The notes below the pieces were generated by a model, which was given only the letters and a program-made list of their open reading frames with translations, had not been told where the DNA came from and ran no database searches. A stretch of DNA of 9,413 nucleotides from an uncultured Clostridia bacterium (GTDB lineage Bacteria; Bacillota; Clostridia; Oscillospirales; Oscillospiraceae). Positions within the stretch are counted from its first letter, which is position 1; the number at the start of each line of letters is the position of its first letter. The stretch is from assembly GCA_945926565.1 (NCBI GenBank), contig CAMELY010000049.1, forward strand, positions 1 to 9,413, read 5' to 3'. Made by a program: the position numbers and the translations under genes. Shown here in pieces: positions 7,998-9,413 of the stretch.

Positions 7998-8529
7998 ATG
8001 TCTCCCGCCTGGCCATCCGATACTGCCGGGGCGGCACGCCGAAGTGCTTCTTGAAGAGGGAGATGAAGTAGGCGTCGTTGGGAAACCCCACCTGCAGGCT
8101 GATCTCCTTCACCGGGAGCTGCGTGTTTCGGAGCAGCTCGGCAGCCCGGTTGAGGCGGACAGAGGTGAGGTAAGCCCCCGGCGTATCGTGATAGTAGTGG
8201 CAGAAGGCCCGGCTCAGCTGATATTTGCTCTTGCCCAGCCGGGCGGCCAGGACGTCCAGGGAGAGCTCCTGGTCATATTCGGTGTCCATGAGCAGCTTCA
8301 TCTGCTGAACGTGGGCGGGAATCTCCTCGGGCAGAATCACAGGCTCGGTCATGCAGCGGTAGAGCTCGTCCAACAGCTGCCCCATCTTCTGGGCGTTTCG
8401 GGGATGATCCAGCGGGAGGGAGAGGCGGGAGATCTGGGCCATGACGGCGGCAAACCTGGCCTGACCGGTGACGTCCAGCACCCGCTCCCCCCGGCGGTAA
8501 AACAGCTCTACCAGTTCCGACTGCCGGGG
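7996..8529 (-). pseudogene. AraC-family transcriptional regulator, 5'-truncated
   Basis: About 177 codons of an AraC/XylS-type regulator remain. Two helix-turn-helix units are intact: the first near LSLDVLAARLGKSKYQLSRAF, the second in the family signature running KEISLQVGFPNDAYF to FGVPPRQYR just before the end. Upstream of these is a helical linker. Relatives of this type normally have about 280-300 residues with an N-terminal cupin-like sugar-sensing domain of roughly 100 residues, which is missing. Homology appears to stop around the PRQSEL segment at 8529. Beyond that the minus frame stays open only as the antisense of a sugar-binding protein gene. No start codon with a ribosome site was found near the break. 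In intact loci, such regulators commonly sit divergent from a sugar ABC transporter, as the remnant does here. It may be a pseudogene from deletion or an assembly break. Confidence 0.8.
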
Positions 8530-9204
8530 ATGAATATCAAGATGCCCCACACCAAGGATCCCTTTGCCAAAAACGACGATATGACCGGCCCCTATGCCGT
8601 GTATTACGTCCTGTATGAGGCGGTCAAGCAGGGCCTGACCGAGGACGATCCCACCACCACTGACTGGGAGGGCTCCAAGCCCATGATCAATAACGATCAG
8701 ATCGGCTGCATGGTGCTGGGCAGCTGGGCCGTCAGCCAGATGCAGGCCGCCGGCGAGCATGCCGATGATATCCGCTACATGAGCTTCCCCATCAGCGTGG
8801 ACGGTAAGCAGTATGCCACCAGCGGTGCGGACTACTCCTATGGCGTCAATGTCAATGCCTCTGATGACAACAAGATTGCCTCCATGCTCTACATCAAGTA
8901 CCTCACGGAGCAGTCCGGCTTTGCCTACAGCCAGGGCGGCGTGCCCATCCTGAAGAGCGACGAGCTGCCTGAGACCCTGTCCGACTTTGCCGACGTGACT
9001 CTGGTTGTGGACAATCCCTCTCCCGATGACGAGGCGGATCTCCAGTCCAACGTGAACAACGAGTCCGAGGTCTCCCTGAACGCCGACAACACCCATGTGG
9101 CCCGTGTGGTGGAGGCAGCCCTCAACGGCGACGAGACGCTGGATGACATTGTGGCCGATTGGAACGAGGCCTGGAACGCCGCAGAAGAAAAGTACGGCGC
9201 CTGA
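8530..9204 (+). pseudogene. Extracellular sugar-binding protein of an ABC transporter, 5'-truncated
   Basis: The frame from 8530 to the TGA at 9202-9204 encodes 224 residues matching the C-terminal half of clostridial family-1 extracellular solute-binding proteins, which capture sugars or oligosaccharides outside the cell. Recognisable segments are MPHTKDPF (5-12), GPYAVYYVLYEAVKQGL (20-36), EDDPTTTDWEGSK (38-50), IGCMVLGSWAVSQMQ (58-72) and the closing DWNEAWNAAEEKYG. Whole proteins are about 430-450 residues and start with a lipoprotein signal peptide. That signal and the first lobe (roughly 200 residues) are absent here. The ATG at 8530 has no convincing ribosome site, so I do not regard it as a real start. 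The gene is followed by a permease gene in the same direction, as usual for these operons. Family identity is secure; the ligand is not, though alpha-galactosides would fit the neighbours. Confidence 0.85.
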
Positions 9205-9228
9205 CCTGCCTGACGGTTCCCAACCAAC

Positions 9229-9260
9229 GATTCCCCCATCCATCTTCGGATGGGGGAATC
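9229..9260 (+). other. 13-bp perfect hairpin between binding-protein and permease genes
   Basis: Bases 9229-9241 and 9248-9260 are exact reverse complements around the six-base loop ATCTTC. No U tract follows (next bases CGTAAAG), so it is not a standard intrinsic terminator. It lies 24 bases after the binding-protein stop and 10 bases before the permease ribosome site. In many sugar ABC operons a stable hairpin here protects the 3' end of the abundant binding-protein mRNA while letting less transcript reach the permeases; that role is inferred here. Confidence 0.7.
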
Positions 9261-9282
9261 CGTAAAGTAAAGGAGGTATCTT

Positions 9283-9413
9283 ATGGGCGCAAATGCTTCC
9301 AGTCTGGCCCGGAAAAGCCCGCTGCAAAAGCTGCGGACCATGCGGGGCCAGCAGATGATTGTCACAGTTCTGTTTCTGATTCTGCCGCTGCTTCTGCTGT
9401 TCACCTTTACCTA
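9283..9413 (+). CDS. Sugar ABC transporter permease, N-terminal part (runs off the window)
   Basis: An ATG preceded by AGGAGG (9271-9276, six-base spacer) opens a frame of 43 codons that continues past the right edge. The first 25 residues are basic and polar (MGANASSLARKSPLQKLRTMRG...), followed by a hydrophobic stretch MIVTVLFLILPLLLLFTFTY, which is a typical first membrane helix of MalF-type sugar permeases. Position directly behind a family-1 sugar-binding protein supports this assignment; with so little sequence, the position carries more weight than the motif. It would be the first of two membrane subunits of a carbohydrate importer. Which sugar is carried cannot be determined. Confidence 0.75.
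   Translation, partial: MGANASSLARKSPLQKLRTMRGQQMIVTVLFLILPLLLLFTFT

Noticed and set aside
8044..9204. Single 386-residue plus-strand reading frame
   Set aside because: Residues encoded before about 8530 are the antisense of the AraC-type gene and resemble nothing; only the downstream part is binding protein.
7996..9327. Single 443-residue minus-strand reading frame
   Set aside because: Only the part up to about 8529 is AraC protein. The rest is the open antisense of the sugar-binding protein gene, whose plus-strand translation has clear family motifs.

Overview
The window looks like chromosome from a GC-rich Gram-positive anaerobe, most likely a gut clostridium of the Oscillospirales/Ruminococcaceae type. 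The reasons are strong AGGAGG-like ribosome binding sites before nearly every gene, a textbook sigma-A promoter, and clostridial-style sugar ABC transporter and LacI proteins. The taxonomy is inferred from sequence character only. No tRNA, rRNA, CRISPR array or insertion sequence was recognised.

Layout. A 17-bp perfect hairpin near the left edge (85-121) separates an unidentifiable gene tail from a block of four minus-strand genes. Read in transcription order (right to left), these are a phosphoglucomutase (6729-5041), a Nudix hydrolase (5025-4576), a GH36 alpha-galactosidase (4498-2309) and a YyaL-type thioredoxin-fold protein (2174-180). A LacI-family regulator (6941-7945) diverges from the phosphoglucomutase across a 211-bp AT-rich intergenic region. 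It has its own consensus promoter and ends at a clear intrinsic terminator. To its right, a 5'-truncated AraC-family regulator (minus strand, 7996 to about 8529) abuts a 5'-truncated sugar-binding protein (plus strand, about 8530 to 9204), head to head. After a 13-bp perfect hairpin, the first 43 codons of an ABC permease (9283 onward) run off the right edge.

How it fits together (inference). The sugar ABC transporter at the right would import an oligosaccharide, possibly an alpha-galactoside. The cytosolic GH36 enzyme would release galactose, and phosphoglucomutase would move the resulting glucose-1-phosphate into glycolysis as glucose-6-phosphate. LacI is the obvious candidate regulator of the minus-strand block. 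The Nudix and YyaL genes look like housekeeping passengers.

The most unusual point is the junction near 8530. Two divergently oriented genes have both lost their 5' halves, and the promoter region that should lie between them is gone. This is either a real deletion that removed the AraC sensor domain, the shared promoters and half of the binding protein, or an assembly error. I see no clear evidence of a wholly new biological system here.
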